This document shows, one piece after another, positions 26,901 to 40,324 of a stretch of 64,000 bases of DNA. Location: NCBI GenBank assembly GCA_003993805.1, contig RSEF01000001.1, positions 63,484,550 through 63,548,549 on the forward strand. The letters are read 5' to 3'. The notes under the pieces were generated by a model. The model saw only the letters and a list, made by a program, of their open reading frames with translations, ran no database searches and was not told the DNA's origin. Numbering within the stretch: the stretch's first letter is position 1; every line of letters begins with the position of its first letter. Both the position numbers and the translations under genes were made by a program. This DNA is from Himantopus leucocephalus. Its lineage: Eukaryota; Chordata; Aves; Charadriiformes; Recurvirostridae.

Positions 26901-29178
26901 CAGGGCTCCAAAATGGATTGTAGAGATCCCTTTTAGCAGGAGTGTTGATTTTTTGGGGGAGTTATTTTGGAGCACTCAGTTGCAGGCGTTATGTGCAGTG
27001 GTGATGGATGGGTTACCTCTGTGTTTTGTTCTTGGACAGGTTTGCCCTGAGGGGCAAAGGACTCTGGAGTCATAAAAATAAAACCACCGAATAGCATAGT
27101 GGGATTTAATCGTAAGCCAGCTGCATTGATTCTTCCCCTAGGGTGCACTCTCTGTATGTTTGGAGATGGATTTTGTCATAGAGGTGAGGATAGGAGAAGA
27201 GGAGGAACTTGGAGAGCAGAAGGCATCTTTTTAGATATGATCAAATGGAAGTTTCAGAAGTTATTCTTGAAAATTTGATGTTTGGGGGATGGATGAGCCT
27301 TAGCCAAATAAAAATGCTCCATCCTGCTAGGCTTCTCTTGAGACTTGCACAGCTCTGGGAGTAGAGATACTTGCGGGCAGTATCTCCATTCTTCCTATCA
27401 CAGCTTAATTTATGTGAACTGGATCAAATGTGTTTTGTGCTGCCCTACTAAAAAAAAATGGAAAGCTGCCACTGCTTTGCTCAGCATGACAAGACCCCAG
27501 TGCTTACTGTTTGCTTGCTCTTGTTAGTGCTTTATAACCAATATACAAGTTCAAGGTCACGTCTGTAAGAGATGTTTCTGGCCAGAAGAAGCTCTCTTAA
27601 TGTCGCCAGTTAGTTAATCTGTGGAGAGATGTTTCTTTCCAAACATTCATGAAGTGTTGTATATTGAATAATGAGCACAGCAGTCTAGCAAGTCCCGTCA
27701 GTGGTTGGGGGGTCAGTGTGGGCAACTCCCCTGAGATTTCTTTCCTCTTTGGTAAACAAATTGTGCATTTAAAACAGGGGGGAAAAAGGCCCCAAAACAA
27801 TAAAAAAATCCCTACTATTGAATCTTTAGCTTAAGGCCTGCGTGTGTTCTTGAAGGTGCCTAAAAAAGGCTGACTGTAGCAATTACACGGTCCTTGCCTT
27901 CTTGTAGAGCTTCTTTTCACTTGATGGGTTAAGGAAGAAGTCAGGTTGACATCTAAAGAAATGAAATGACGCTTAAAAGTGCATCACACAGGTGGTCAAA
28001 GCATGACTCCTAGGAGGCTAAGGCAAGCAGCAGGAGATGGAGGGAGTGGGTGGGTGCTTTTTGATTACCTTGGTCTGTCAATGCCTGCCTTGGAAAGGGA
28101 CAGAGCAATAAACCCAATCAAATTGAAGTCTACTTTGTTCTGGAGCTCTGAGTTTTTGAGGTCATTTTTCTGACTAAAGTGGGAAAAATACCATTATCTC
28201 ATCAAGCCATTTTGCAGAGGGGCCTTACCTTTATATTTAGTGCTGTGCTCAATTTTTACCACTTCTCAGTCCAAGCCCAACAGAAGTGGCTGAGGTTCTC
28301 TTCCTTTCTTCTCCACTGCCCATCATCTCTGTGGGGGCGTTATGTCTCTCCTCTGGCACACTGGTCTCCCTTATTCCTCTGCCTTCTTGCTGTACTTCCT
28401 CTGTGCACAAGTACCTCTGGCCCACCCCTTGACCTGGCTTTGCTGTACCCAGTGAGTGCTTGGGAATGCTGGAACAAATTCCCTTGCTTTAGCTGTGGAA
28501 TTGGTAGCAGGAAGCAGCACTTGGAGTTTTTCTAAATCCTGCAGTGGTAATGACTGTTTCCTGTCCCTGCACTGACTTTTAAATGTATGAGGAAAATTGA
28601 TCAAAGACATCCGTAAGCTGTTCATATATGGATTTTACCATTTAATTATAGATCTTCTTTTGGGGTAATGTTTCTGTGAAGGGAGCTTGACGGAGCAGAT
28701 GCCGTTTTGCCTGGGGATGCATTTCTGGTATTGGCCCAGTGAAGAGCTGCCACTTCAGCTGTGGGATTTTGATGATTGCATGAACATCCTGCCACATGAG
28801 ATTAGAGTGGCGGTACTACCTCCCAGCTTCAGGATATGAAAGATCCGCCTCTTCATTAGAGCTTTCGTATGGTGGCAGCTGAAGTGAGGAAGAACAGGGG
28901 AAAAGAGAGAAGCAATTTAAGAAAACCAAAGGCAAATCTCAGCTAAAAGGTGATCTGAGGGGAGGGAGGCTGAAATCTCATTACTGTTTACTCATGGAAA
29001 GAGAGGGAAAGAACAACAGATCAATTGTTAAGCATTACTGGCTTTATCAAAATAATTGTCAAGTGCTCAGATACTGCAATCGCAAGTGTAGTACTAATAC
29101 CTAAAAAGAGATAGACAAAGCACGTGAAAGGAACTTGTGTGGTTTCAATTAATGCGCACACTTTTGTTTTTCTGATTT

Positions 29179-29184
29179 CAGCAG
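29179..29184 (+). promoter_or_regulatory. RBFOX2: NAGNAG tandem splice acceptor of exon B
   Basis: The acceptor reads TTTCAGCAG|ACAGAAGG. Use of the proximal or distal AG adds or removes one CAG codon (Gln), keeping frame. Both AGs are preceded by C, which is the configuration in which both are commonly used. Confidence 0.75.
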
Positions 29185-29328
29185 ACAGAAGGAGGGGCAC
29201 AGACAGATGGACAGCAATCACAGACACAGAGCAGTGAGAATACCGAGAGCAAATCCACTCCAAAACGACTTCATGTGTCTAACATTCCCTTCCGCTTTCG
29301 AGATCCTGACCTTCGGCAGATGTTTGGG
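29182..29328 (+). CDS. RBFOX2: RBFOX2 exon B: linker and start of the RRM (RNP2)
   Basis: This 147-nt exon (49 codons, phase 0) codes [10 protein letters not shown], a Gln/Ser-rich linker (QSQTQSSEN) and [18 protein letters not shown], ending RQMFG. The LHVSNI segment is RNP2, the first beta strand of the RRM; the Phe residues just after it are part of the RNA-contacting surface in the RBFOX family. The donor is GTAAGT at 29329. The acceptor is a tandem CAGCAG, so a start at 29185 would remove only the first Gln. I chose 29182 because known RBFOX2 protein has Gln before TEGG. Linker residues separate it from RBFOX1 and RBFOX3. Confidence 0.97.
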
Positions 29329-30552
29329 GTAAGTTACCAGCACCTTTTAAGGCACGGCAGATTCTTCTTCCCCACGGGTGGGACACATGGTGCTAGTGTA
29401 TTCATGTGAAGGAAAGTCCTTTCCCCTCAATTTAGTCAGTACACTGTAAAATATTTGCAGGTCTAGGACTAGGACAATTGGTAGTGTTTACCTGAGCTGG
29501 TAAATACACATGAAAACTATAACTGTGTTGTTCATATCAAGATGTTGAGTGTAACCTAACAATTGGTTTGGGAAAACAAAACGAAATCCCAAAACAAAAC
29601 TTCACCCTATTTCCCAGTAAAGACTAGGTTTAAACACTGACTTAATATATCCTTTGCAAAGCACTGTTTTTCAGTTGCTTAGAAACTTGTTGAAATATTT
29701 ATGTCTTTCCTCATGATCCACTTCTGTGATGAAAAATTGCTGCAAGGAATTGGCCAACTAGCTATTGCATGTGGAAAAGCTAGTGCAAGTCAGATGGTAT
29801 TTTACGTTGTGTATGATATGCATTCTGTTTCTTTTGACCAAATAGCTTGTCTTCCCTAATCTTTGTATGCTATTCATCATTCTCAATTTATAAGCTCTTT
29901 GAGGAAGAGTTTGTTCACATGAGTATAGGTGGTGACTCATTCCACGTGGACACAGATAAGTGAGTTAGATGCTTCATGACCTAACCTTCAGGTGAAGTTA
30001 TCTATATATCGTCATCAGGAATCCTTGATTTGTTGGTATGATGGGAACATCCTTGGTTGATGGCATGTTTTAAAGTCTTCAGAAATATTTCTCATTATTT
30101 ATAAAGTTAGCAGACTTTAAATATTGCTGCCTGTTTAAGATGCAGTGCAGAGAACTCAAGTCAGGAAAGACCAAAGCTAAGGTTCTTTTTACCACCTTAG
30201 GCTTTGAGTGTATACCTTGGTCCTAACTGCATAGCCAGCTGCTCTTCCAAAATCTCGCAGTGTTCCTGTTTGGGTTGTTGCATCTCTTGAGCCATCTGTG
30301 TGTATGTACGCATGCACATACACAGTTTCACATGGAGAGTAGTGTTACAGTATGTAAATGTGTCAAATTAATTGACTTCAATCTTAGATTGCTATAAATG
30401 AGAGAAGAATTGGGCTTATCTGTTCATAACTTGGACAGCACAAAATGAACAGAAATGTTAAAAATGTCACTGATGGTCTTCAGTCCCAGAGTCCCAATTG
30501 CTATATATTGTGAGAGATCTTTGTTCCTGAAGCTTTTTTTGTCTACAAGAAG

Positions 30553-31438
30553 CTATTTTGTGGATGAGGCTAAATGGAGAGGAATGGTCAAAATGTCTGA
30601 GCGCAAGGCTGCTATTCAGAGGGACCTGACCAGGCTGGAGAAATGGGCTAACAGGAATCTTAAGATCCTTACCAAGAGTGAGTTTCAAGCCTTCCATCTG
30701 GGAGGGAATAACCCCTGCAGCAGTAAAGACTGGAGGCCAGTTGTCTAGGAAGATGCTCTGCAGTGAAATATTTGAGGGTCCTGATGGGTAACAAATCGAT
30801 GACAAGCAGCAGCGTGCCCTTGCGGCAAAGGCGCCTGACCATATCCTGGGCTGTGTTAGTGAGTGTAGCCAGCAGGCCCAGGGAAATGATGCCCCCTGTC
30901 TTTAGCAGTTGTTGGATGGCATCTGGAATACTGTATCCAGTTTGAGCTCTCTGGGGCATCTAAGTGAAACACTGGAGCAAGCCCAGTGGGCACTGCTAAA
31001 ATGGTCAGGGGGCTGGAGATCATGGCACGTGAGCAGAGTGTGAGACCTGGGCCTGTTCAGCTTTGAGAAGGGAAGGCAGAGGGGGGTATTTTTGTTGCTG
31101 GCAACTACTTGATCAGAGGATACAGAAAAGATGTAGCCAGATTCTTTTTGGTTGTGTGTAATGATGAGATGAGAGACAACAAGCACAAGTTAGAACATGG
31201 GAAATTTCTGTCAGATGTCAGGAAAATACTATATTCTTTTTTTTTTATAACTGTGAGGGCAGTTAAATAGTGGAACATGTTGCCTGGAGAGGTTGTAGAA
31301 CCTCCATCCTTGAAGGTATTTGACTTGATTGGGCACAGCCCGGCCAACTGGATCTTGTTAAGGCTGCTTTGAGCAGAGGTTGCACTAAATGACCTCTGGA
31401 GGTAGATCCCAGCCAAAATTATGATTCTGTGATTCTGT
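30553..31438 (+). mobile_element. CR1 LINE, 5'-truncated, with intact 3' tail
   Basis: The frame at 30554-30745 reads DEAKWRGMVKMSERKAAIQR and then RLEKWANRN, and ends AFHLGGNNP; this is the end of the CR1 ORF2 reverse-transcriptase protein. After it come the characteristic CR1 3' UTR pieces (GTGGGCACTGCT, CTTTGAGAAGGGAAGGCAGAG, a TTGCCTGGAGAGGTTGTAGAA block, GACCTCTGGAGGTAGATCCCAGCC). The element ends in the diagnostic repeated octamer ATTCTGTGATTCTGT at 31424-31438. It is non-autonomous: no endonuclease domain, with stops and indels. Its orientation matches the host gene. Confidence 0.93.
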
Positions 31439-33084
31439 TGCATGAGGCCTGGATTTGCTTCTGTGTTGTTCATACATTATATTGTCACACTCTTGACATC
31501 TGTGGGACTGTTTTCAGGGTGAAACTCATCTCCTGGCAATCTGTGATTGCTGAATCTTCTCAGTCGCCTGTTCTGCTTTTGTGTTTTTTAGCTTGCTTTT
31601 TGCTGTTGCAGGGCTGTGCGGTAGGCAGTTCCGTCCAGTCTGGGTAAACCGGTTGCTGAAATCACAGCCAGTTCTTGGACCACCTGCTACAATCTGTATT
31701 TAGCACGTTCTGCTCTGTGCTACTGCTGCTCCCCTCTCCTGGGAGCTGCATCGCTTACATAAACTGTTCCCCACTGCTGCTGCCCCTTCCCTCGAGACCA
31801 GTGCTTGGCTTGACAACTGGCCCCTTTCATGCTTGTTCATCTTGATGCTGTTCCTCCCTGTGCTCCTGATGTGGGGGATGTGGATGAAATGGAAATGACA
31901 AGAACATCCCTGTCCTGGTGACTCTTAGATCTGCTTTGCTGATGAGGACACCCAGGCAGTGTGAATGAACTGCTGTCCTGAGAAGTGACTTGTAGAAAAT
32001 GCAGCCTGCTTGCATTAAGGTTTCCGATCCTTTTTTGGGCCCAAATAGTGCCCAAATGGTTGCCTATAGAAGGGGTGGGGAAATACACTATATGAGTTGG
32101 TTTCTGTTATTCCCCAAGTTATTTGTTGTTGGTTTATTTTTTCTCTAAACATCATCCTGAGTTGCAGCACAGTGGTATGATTTTAACTGGGCTAAATAGT
32201 ATATTCCCTATAAAACCTTTCATTAGTTCACCTGGTGCTGTGCTAGCTGACAGATATGTCTACCAGAAGAGCATTTATCTTTTGGTACATAAAAAACCCC
32301 ACGTGCCTTTTTCCTGGAACAGAGAGCTTTACTTCTTTGCCAGGGAAATAATCAATGATTCTCACAGATCTTCCTTTTTCTCTCAGTGCTGCTTCTCTCA
32401 GCACGCTCAGAGCCTCAAGCCAGGAGAGCATTTCTCTCTGAATCCCCCTCACTCCTATTTCTTTTTCAGGATTAGGATGCCCACTGAAACCTACCCTTTC
32501 TCCTACAGGGGACTCACGGTTGTCTGAGTCTTCAGCTGCGGCTAGCTTGTAACCCCCATCTTCTCCCTTTCCCTTCTGTGTGTCAGGTCACATCTCCTCA
32601 ACGTCATATCTGAGAGACTCAAAATCATTGCCTGAAGTGATTTTTCCCAAGCTACTGTACAAAGAGAGGAATTGGGTAGACAGCAAAGCCGGGGAGGAAG
32701 AAATAAATGTGATGGTAGGGAGGGAGTAAAGAAGTCCCCTGAGGATGGAACAGCATGCGAGAGGTCAGCCCAGTCCTGGGGCACAGAACATTAGCTAATG
32801 CTTTCGTCCAGACTTGAGTAGAGGTGGACTTCAGACATGTTGTCCCATGTGTGATTAAATGGATATTACATAATGCTTTCTAAACCCTGACCATTTGTGA
32901 GAGCTGCAGACGTAAGGATTTCCTGATAAATTCAAGTTATTTGGGTTTCAAACCATCTCTCACCTATGATGTGTTTCTAACAGGTCCCTGAGATATCTTC
33001 AGGAATGGAACAAACATTTCCTTATGTATATGCTTCTTATAGGGAGGCAAATAAAATTGGCTGCTTAAAACGGGTAATATTTAC

Positions 33085-35160
33085 TTGACATTTCATGATG
33101 CCAATAAAAAGACTTCCAGAAAGCTTCTAGAAGGAATAGGTCATTTTTTAATGCACACAGTTCTGTACCCACTGTGGAATAAATCAATAGTTGACCTTGT
33201 TCTAGCAGATAAAGAAGAGTTAATAGCTGACCTGAAATCCCACGGTTGCCTAGGTACCAGTGATTGTTATTTGTCTGTATTTACTTTGTGCAAACAGAAT
33301 ATGGCATCAGGCAGTAATGTAAGGAGCTTTAGAGGAGTCTGTTTCTTCGAGTTTAAACAATTGGCAGAATAACTGCCCGGGAAGGTACCTTTAAAAGCGA
33401 AGTGTTAATGGAAGCTAGAAAGTATTCAACAAAATCATACTGATGGCCAAAAAGGCATGATTCCACAGTCACTGAAACTGTGTTAATGAAACACAAAGCA
33501 TTCTGCACATTAAGGAGGGAGGATGAAGAGGAGGAGGATGTAAATGACAGTGACTATAATTGCAAACTTAAACAAAGAAGCAGGTGAGAAAGGAAATGTG
33601 CTAATCATGAAGATATCAGTGATGTAGGTTCAGAGAAAGCGCCAATTTTTTTACATGCAAAGAGGAAAAGATCTAGGTGTAAGTCCAATATAAAATTAGG
33701 AAATATTTATGTGTTTTGGGGGGGGAACTAACAAAACCAAAAAAAACCAAACAGAAAACCCAACAAAAACTCCCATCTTGCTGTGTTTATGATGTAACAG
33801 GAAGTATTTGTACCATATCTGGTTTCATATATAATTCATAACAAAGCAGGATGAGACAGTGCTCGCTAATGTATAAAAACCAGCAGATCTAGATAAGGTA
33901 TGTTGAAAGATAATAGCCAAAGCGAAGAGCTCTTTTATTCATAAATGTTAATTTTTAGCCAATTCTTGTAAGCTAGGGGAGTTGCAGAAGGCTGGAATGC
34001 TGCCCCCCAGGAGTCACTATTGAAAAAATTGAAAGGGATGACCCAAAGAGCTACAAACTAATTATCCATATGTTGATCCAAGATAAAAATAATTTTGGAA
34101 TGTTTTAAAAAATATTAGAATCTGAAGAAATTGTTTAATATCTATTCAGTGTGACTTTGTATAAGGTAATATACAATTTTTCAGACAAATAATGTCTTCC
34201 TATTTTGACAAGATTGTACAAAGCGATACTGATACAGTTGAACATTGCTCACCTGATTGGATTTGTCCAAGTGACCAATTTTAATATTTAAGAAAATACC
34301 TATCTCAAGTAAATGCAACACACATTAGAGGGCTTAAAAACCTCTTTAACAATAGATAATTTTTAAAAAAGTAGTTATTGGGGAAACTTCAGTGATCAAG
34401 ACTATTTCTAGTGCCAGTTTCTCCGGAGATCTGTTTCAGTTGCAGTCCTGTTCAGTATCTATATCAACCCATGGAGCCAATACTAGTAAAACCTTGCCAG
34501 TAAGGTTTGTGGTTAAAAAATTATTTGAGGAGGAGGAAAGAGAAAGATAAGGTTACTGTTAGAGAGTAACTGGAAATGCCTAGTTAAGTGACAGTAAATC
34601 CAACAAAAACGTGTTTGATGCAGCTGAGTATCAAGTATGTGGGAACCGAGCTATGTTTCTAGGATGGAAAGTTTTCTTTGGCAAACACTGATTTGGGGGG
34701 GGTACTAGTGATCACTGAAGATAGTTGCTTGAACAATGCAAAGGGGTGTATCAGGTTGAAGGAGGGATGTGATGTTGCTCATGTTAAAAGTTGAAACGAC
34801 CGACTGCATAATTTTGTTCAGTTCTGAGATCGGTTCAGGACCCCCAAAAAATCTAGGCCTTGGAAGATGAGTGGCTTTTTAACTGTGTTGGGTACATGAT
34901 TTACTCATCTTTATTAAAGAGACGTTGGGAGATGACAAGTCTGTTCTGTACAGGTGCTTATGCGTGGATGATACCTACTAATAGGGGTTTTAGGTCTTGT
35001 TTACAGTCGTAATAAGATTTTCCAGTTGGAAGCTGAGATTTAACACAATTAACCTTGAAATAAGAGAAAAATTCGTAGTCATTTAGGCTAATTTAAACAA
35101 TGGAACAACTTACCAGGGAGTAGAAGAGTTGCCATCAGTGTTAAAAACAAGTTAGCAACC
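33085..35160 (+). mobile_element. Ancient degraded CR1-type LINE with endonuclease remnant
   Basis: The open frame 33085-33369 (95 codons) contains SRKLLEGIGHFL, DLVLADKEEL at 33193-33222 and LGTSD at 33250-33264. These align with the C-terminal end of the CR1 endonuclease domain, where the family has a 'LDLLLTNKEELV...LGCSDHE' pattern. Further on, a DDPKSYKLI segment near 34031-34066 resembles the family's 'DPxNYRPISL' start of reverse transcriptase. A 'GATTTGGGGG...GGGTGTATCAGG' region near 34690-34760 and a 'GGAACAACTTACCAGGGAG' block near 35100 match 3' landmarks. Many stops and deletions show it is long inactive. Boundaries are approximate. Confidence 0.65.
33713..33770. repeat. Poly-G then A/C-rich low-complexity tract
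   Basis: A run of G at 33718-33726 is followed by CAAAA/CCAAA-type low-complexity sequence inside the old LINE. Confidence 0.6.
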
Positions 35161-38100
35161 CTTCAAAATCTTATTATCCAGTTTTTGCGGGACATTTTTT
35201 GGCGAGTGTGCATAATGACTCTTGACATGATGGTAGTAGTCTTCTCCTTAACTGCTGGTAGGCTGTCCCTGGCTGAACTATGTATGCAAAAGAAAGGCTC
35301 GTGTTTCCCTCAAATGTGTTCCCAGTCTTTTTCAGCTTTGTGCTATGATAGTGTCTGTGCTTGTACCTCATGGCTGATGGCTTCAGTCCTTCCCTCTTAG
35401 GCTTCAAGAAGCAGTTTTCCTCCCAGTATAAAATTGGCTGGGATACTCTGGTCAGTTCTGGACTTCAGAGTCAGATGGACTTCAGAGTCTTCTGGGGAAG
35501 ACGACGGCTGGGTTGGACTACCTGCAAGAGTAAAATCCATCTGTTCTCAAGCTGAATCATTAGTTGCCTCCACAAAAACAAGCAAAGTGGATCGTTTTGG
35601 TAGTTAATACAGGTGTCTGCACACTCAATCCTTCTTACCTCTTTTGAGAGCAACAGTATGGGGAGTCAGAATTGACGTCTCTCAGAATTCACTGTGGTGA
35701 AATGCTCTTTGCTCAAGAATCTTCAACTATTTTTTAAAAAAAGGAGATAGTGTAAGGTAAAAATAAGGACTGTGTTGATGACAATTGCAGATGAAGGTGG
35801 GGATAGCACAGTACAGGGTGTGAATTCTCTCAGGCTCTGGCTTCAGATGGAGACATTGCCTTTTTTACAACATGTTCGCTCCATGACTACTAGTTGTAGG
35901 CTGTTAACTGCTTCTGGTGGGGAACATCACCAACCCAGCTGATAAAGGGGTTTTGTGTATTATCAGCCAAAGCAGTAATAATGAATAGCTGTTTTAGATA
36001 AAGGCGACAATTCGGTCACATTTAATAACTTTCAGTTGTTGAAGTAATTAATAACTTAATTTATTGGAGGTGACAGAATGGTAGCTACTTTTTTTTTTAA
36101 CACTAGATTTTAAGGCAGGTACGTTGTTATCCTTTTCCTTCTCTAAGCATCATTCATATCTCTACTGCAAGGTTCTTTATGGTGTATGTTTGTGGTAGAC
36201 CACTGCTTTGTATCACCCAAGCAACACAACTCTGGGAGCTCAGATATTTTTGGAAGCTCTTGTAGCCTTCAGATCTCAGCCTCTGGGGAGACATTTTGGC
36301 ATTTTGCACTTCCTAAAATATCTCTGGATATAATTTCTCATCCACCTTCGTTCTCGTGTCAAGAGTGCAAAACACCTCCGTGAGCCTATAGTTTGAGGCT
36401 AAAGCAATAACAGGCTAGACCACAGGTCTTTCTCACCAAGAATTTGGTAAAATTTTGAGTCTGTATTTGCCAATAAATAAATTTAAAGATGCAAGTAATT
36501 CCTAATGCACAAGTGTTGGCAGTGGCACAAAACTACTCATTAGGCATTAAGGTAAGTAGGTAAATAATACAATAGACCAAGAAGCTCTGACCTGGAGGTG
36601 TTGCTGCAGTGAGGCCTGAAGTACAGCAATAGGAAAGTTGCTGAAAGGGACTCTGCTTTCTGAGCGGGTTGGATGTCTGAAGGAAGAAACCCTGTCTTCT
36701 GGATATCAAGATGTATTTTAGTTCTTTCAGGTCTAAATAGTACTGGCCACCGATCACATGTAACAAGTCCTATGTGCCGGTATTGGAGAACAAACGTTCT
36801 GACACAAGGTGGCCTCTTTGTGACGGTTCTTATTTCCAAGCTCTTCCTGTGATGAGAGAGAGCTCCAGCCCCGTTACAGGGCAGGACTTTGTTCCTGCTG
36901 ATTTTGGGTAGAGTTAGAAGAGGCACTGCTGTGTATCCTGATGTGTTTCACCAGTGTGATTTCTGGAGTCACCTTTCAGAAGTGACCTGTGTGCTCAGCG
37001 CTGCTTGAGCATCCTGCTTTGTCTGCACGGCTGTGCTGGGGACCGTGGTACTTCTGTGCAGGGGTACTTGGGCCACTGCAGCTGTCAGCAACTATTGTAC
37101 TGTCTGTCTTGCTCTGCAAAACTGTGTGCTAATGCTGCAGGACATAGAAACTTCCGTAGTGACCATCTGGTGAAAGGCAGTGATGGCTGGGTCACACTTT
37201 TATGTAAGATTTGTTTAGGTTTTAGTATAAGTTACTGGAAGAGTTTGCAATGAGAGTGATCTGAACCTCATTTGGGAAACAGTGCTGTGCTGTGCTGTAG
37301 CTGGATTTACTAGCATAAAAGGCCTGGGTAAAATTACATGGAATTATCTTTTATAACCCAGTTTTATATGGATTCAGTTCACGTGTGAGTCCTCAAATTG
37401 AGCTTTGAATGTATGCTGCTTTTGTGGGCATGTGTCCAAGTACCTTTTCTGTGGCAGCAGTACCAGGTTACAGCGCAGTCGCACCTCTTGGGATGACACA
37501 AGGCAGGAACAAGGAGCTGGAAGTGTAGACTGGGAGCTGGCCTAGTGTTAAGATCTCTGGAGCGGTACCCTGTGGTACTGTTCACCCCCATCTCACTGTT
37601 TTGTGTGAAAGTCTTTTATTTGTGAGTCAGAGGATAACAAATGACTGAGAAACTATGTTTCTTGTCACTTTTTGTTTGCTGGGATAGCTGCGATCTGTGA
37701 ATCCTGTTAGGAATCTGTGCTCTTTTTGTGGCTTCCTTTTGAAGTCTGGTTTCTTAGAATATGTGTCTTGTTGGGCAACAGGTCAACCGTATTAAGGGCT
37801 TGTTGGTGCTTGTGTACTGTCTGTTCAGTTGGTAAACTGTGGTAGTGCTTTGGTTTATAAATCCTTGATGTTTCCATCTTCCTGTCAGCAAAGCATACTG
37901 GTGTCGCTTGGCTGAACAGGGTTGGCTGTAGCAGGGTTGGCCCCACTATTTTAAAGAGATGTGACACAGCTTTAGGTGAGGAAATTCATATACTGATAGT
38001 CGCATAGCTCTGGTAGATTCCATGCTGCCGTAACTAAGCACTGACTAATACATGCTACAACGGAGTTCTCAGCTGAAAGTATATCCCATGGAGCTGGGAG

Positions 38101-40324
38101 CTAGGGTAAGGACTCCCTCTGCAGCATGGACCTGTCCTGCATGTGAAACGGCTCTTGTTCATGCACCTTAAGCCTGAGGACCTGAAATGGTTTCCTGCAT
38201 AGAATGTTGGTTTCCTGGCTATTTTGAATGTTGACCATCTTTGAGAATGGACTCTTTGGCACCTTCAGGGTTTAGCTAGTTCACTGCACTCGCCTGTAAA
38301 TGAATTTTATAGGACCAGTGTAAAGCTGCTTGGGCATACAGTTCTTTTGCAGGGATGTGAGGTTGTTGAATGGTGGCTCACATTACCTTTTGTTGTTCCG
38401 TGATTTCTAGAGAATTTGCTTTGTTGTTTGCATCTTTAGGGTTAAGTTATTTGTCTGGCATGTTTTGGAGCTGATTTTGAAAGCTCTAGACAGGGAAAGG
38501 AGGCAGGGCCAGCTGGAACAGAGCATACAGGAGGGGCCCTACCAAACTGTCAGTGCCTTGGAAAGCAAGAGCTCTCTGGTGCCAGATCTCTCAAATTTAT
38601 TATATATAATGTAGTTATGGCCTCTGCTGGAAAAATCTGCCTTCATGTCATCTGGGTGGAAAGAAACACACAGCATGCATATACTCTTCCTTGCACAATG
38701 TCCTTGCATCTATGATAAGGTACATAATGTTCAAGCAAGAAAATTGGGTTTTGGTCATAGCTGATGCCTGTTAATATCTTTATGCTTCTTAAAACTGTTA
38801 TTTCCAACAGCCCCTGCTACCATTGTAGAGGAGATGATTCTCATTTACCTGCTTTACAGAAAGATAACTAAAATCTGGTACAAGATCTCGCCAGGGAATG
38901 GAGGATTAAGATAGAACAAGATGCTATAGCTCCTATGCCACGGCATGTGTATCTATCCATCATATGGTGTGTGCATGAGCAGGTCATGGAGGAGGCTTTT
39001 TGCGTGACCTGACATGTGATGGGGGATGCTGGCTTTTTGATCATACAGTAAGCTTTTTAACTCATGGTGTGGAGCGTTTGAGATGTGTGGTCCTGCAGTG
39101 CTTTCTTCAGAGGCTGTGAACTCTGCTGAGGATTTTTTTTCCCCTGCTGCTGTGCAGGCATGTAAGTAGAAGTTCTTGGTAATCATTGAGTGAACAAATC
39201 AGGTTTGTGAGAAGAGTGATTCGTGTCCTCAGGGTTAGAGATTAGAGGGTTAGTCCTCATGGTTAGGTCTAAGCATGGATCTTGTTTTACTTGGCCAGAC
39301 CCTCTGTCTGCTGGAAAATACAAACATGCTTGTATACATGATTTTAAAAAATTACTATGAGGGCATTTGGTGTTGACACTTGTATTTAGATGGCCTAGCA
39401 TTTTCCATACAAAAATTGTGACCTTTCACTAAGGAGCTCTTAAAACTTCCATTGTTTGCAGTAGGCTGTTGACATTTGGTAGGGGAAGCACCATCAGAGA
39501 ACAAAGTGCCTTTTTATGTTCCACTAAATTAGATTCAGCTTGAAGGAGATATAAACCGTTAAAATGAACTAGTTCTTTTTTCCTGCTTTCATTCTTCAGG
39601 AAAATTCTGGCACACTACCAAAAAAAAAGTGCCTCCAGTGCTGGACCTGCTGTAACTGTTGCAGCAGTGAGGACAAGAGCCATGGTGTTAGGAGCTGCCA
39701 AGAGCAGCTGTGGCAACGGCCAAAGCAGAGCCTTGAAGAGCCCAGCACACGTTCTTCTGCCTCCCAGCCATGCTGTTTGCTTCCAGGGAACTTCATGGAG
39801 CAGGAAGTCTCTCCCAGGAGGGACCTGAACCTCAGTTCAGCAGTTAGCCCCTGTTGTCTCCGTTCCTTCTCTCCCAAGCATGTCCTTCCCTCCTGCCTCA
39901 TCAAACACCCACAACTCCTAGGTAGAAGAGAGATTGGGGCAGTTTGCATGGGTGGATGCCGCCCATTGCAGTAGGTGTCAAGCGTGTGCTCACTGCAACC
40001 GCAGGATTTGGTGATCTTAATTCTGTCATCTAGGAAACAACATACCTCCATCATCTCCAGGGCAGGGAGGCAGCCCTGCCACCTCATGGAGCTAGGTCAG
40101 ACCACTTGCGTTCAGTGTTAACCACCAGCTTTTTGTCAGCCACAAGAAATTAAACACACAAGGCAGGATTTCCTGTTAGTGTGGAAACCCTGCACGGTGA
40201 GCTCAGCTGAACGGGGCTGGCAGGCAGCACCGGCAGTAATACCCAAGGACCCAGGCACAGCTGGATGTGGAGAAAGGGGAAGATGGCATGGCATAATTGT
40301 GCACCAGAAGCTGCACAGTTTGTC

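Larger units (their letters stand above)
18712..29181 (+). other. RBFOX2: RBFOX2 intron A-B (about 10.5 kb)
   Basis: The intron begins GTAAGT and ends TTTCAG. Contents seen are a CpG-rich patch at 20.08-20.29 kb, an ancient L3/CR1-like 3' end at 23.3-23.9 kb and a CAAA-rich simple repeat near 24.12-24.15 kb. I saw no additional exon or RNA gene in it. Confidence 0.9.

Noticed and set aside
28179..28535. 118-codon plus-strand open frame
   Set aside because: Intronic, Leu/Ser/Cys-rich as expected from T/C-rich sequence, without domain or splice support.
31105..31473. 122-codon minus-strand open frame
   Set aside because: It is antisense to the CR1 3' UTR and not a gene.
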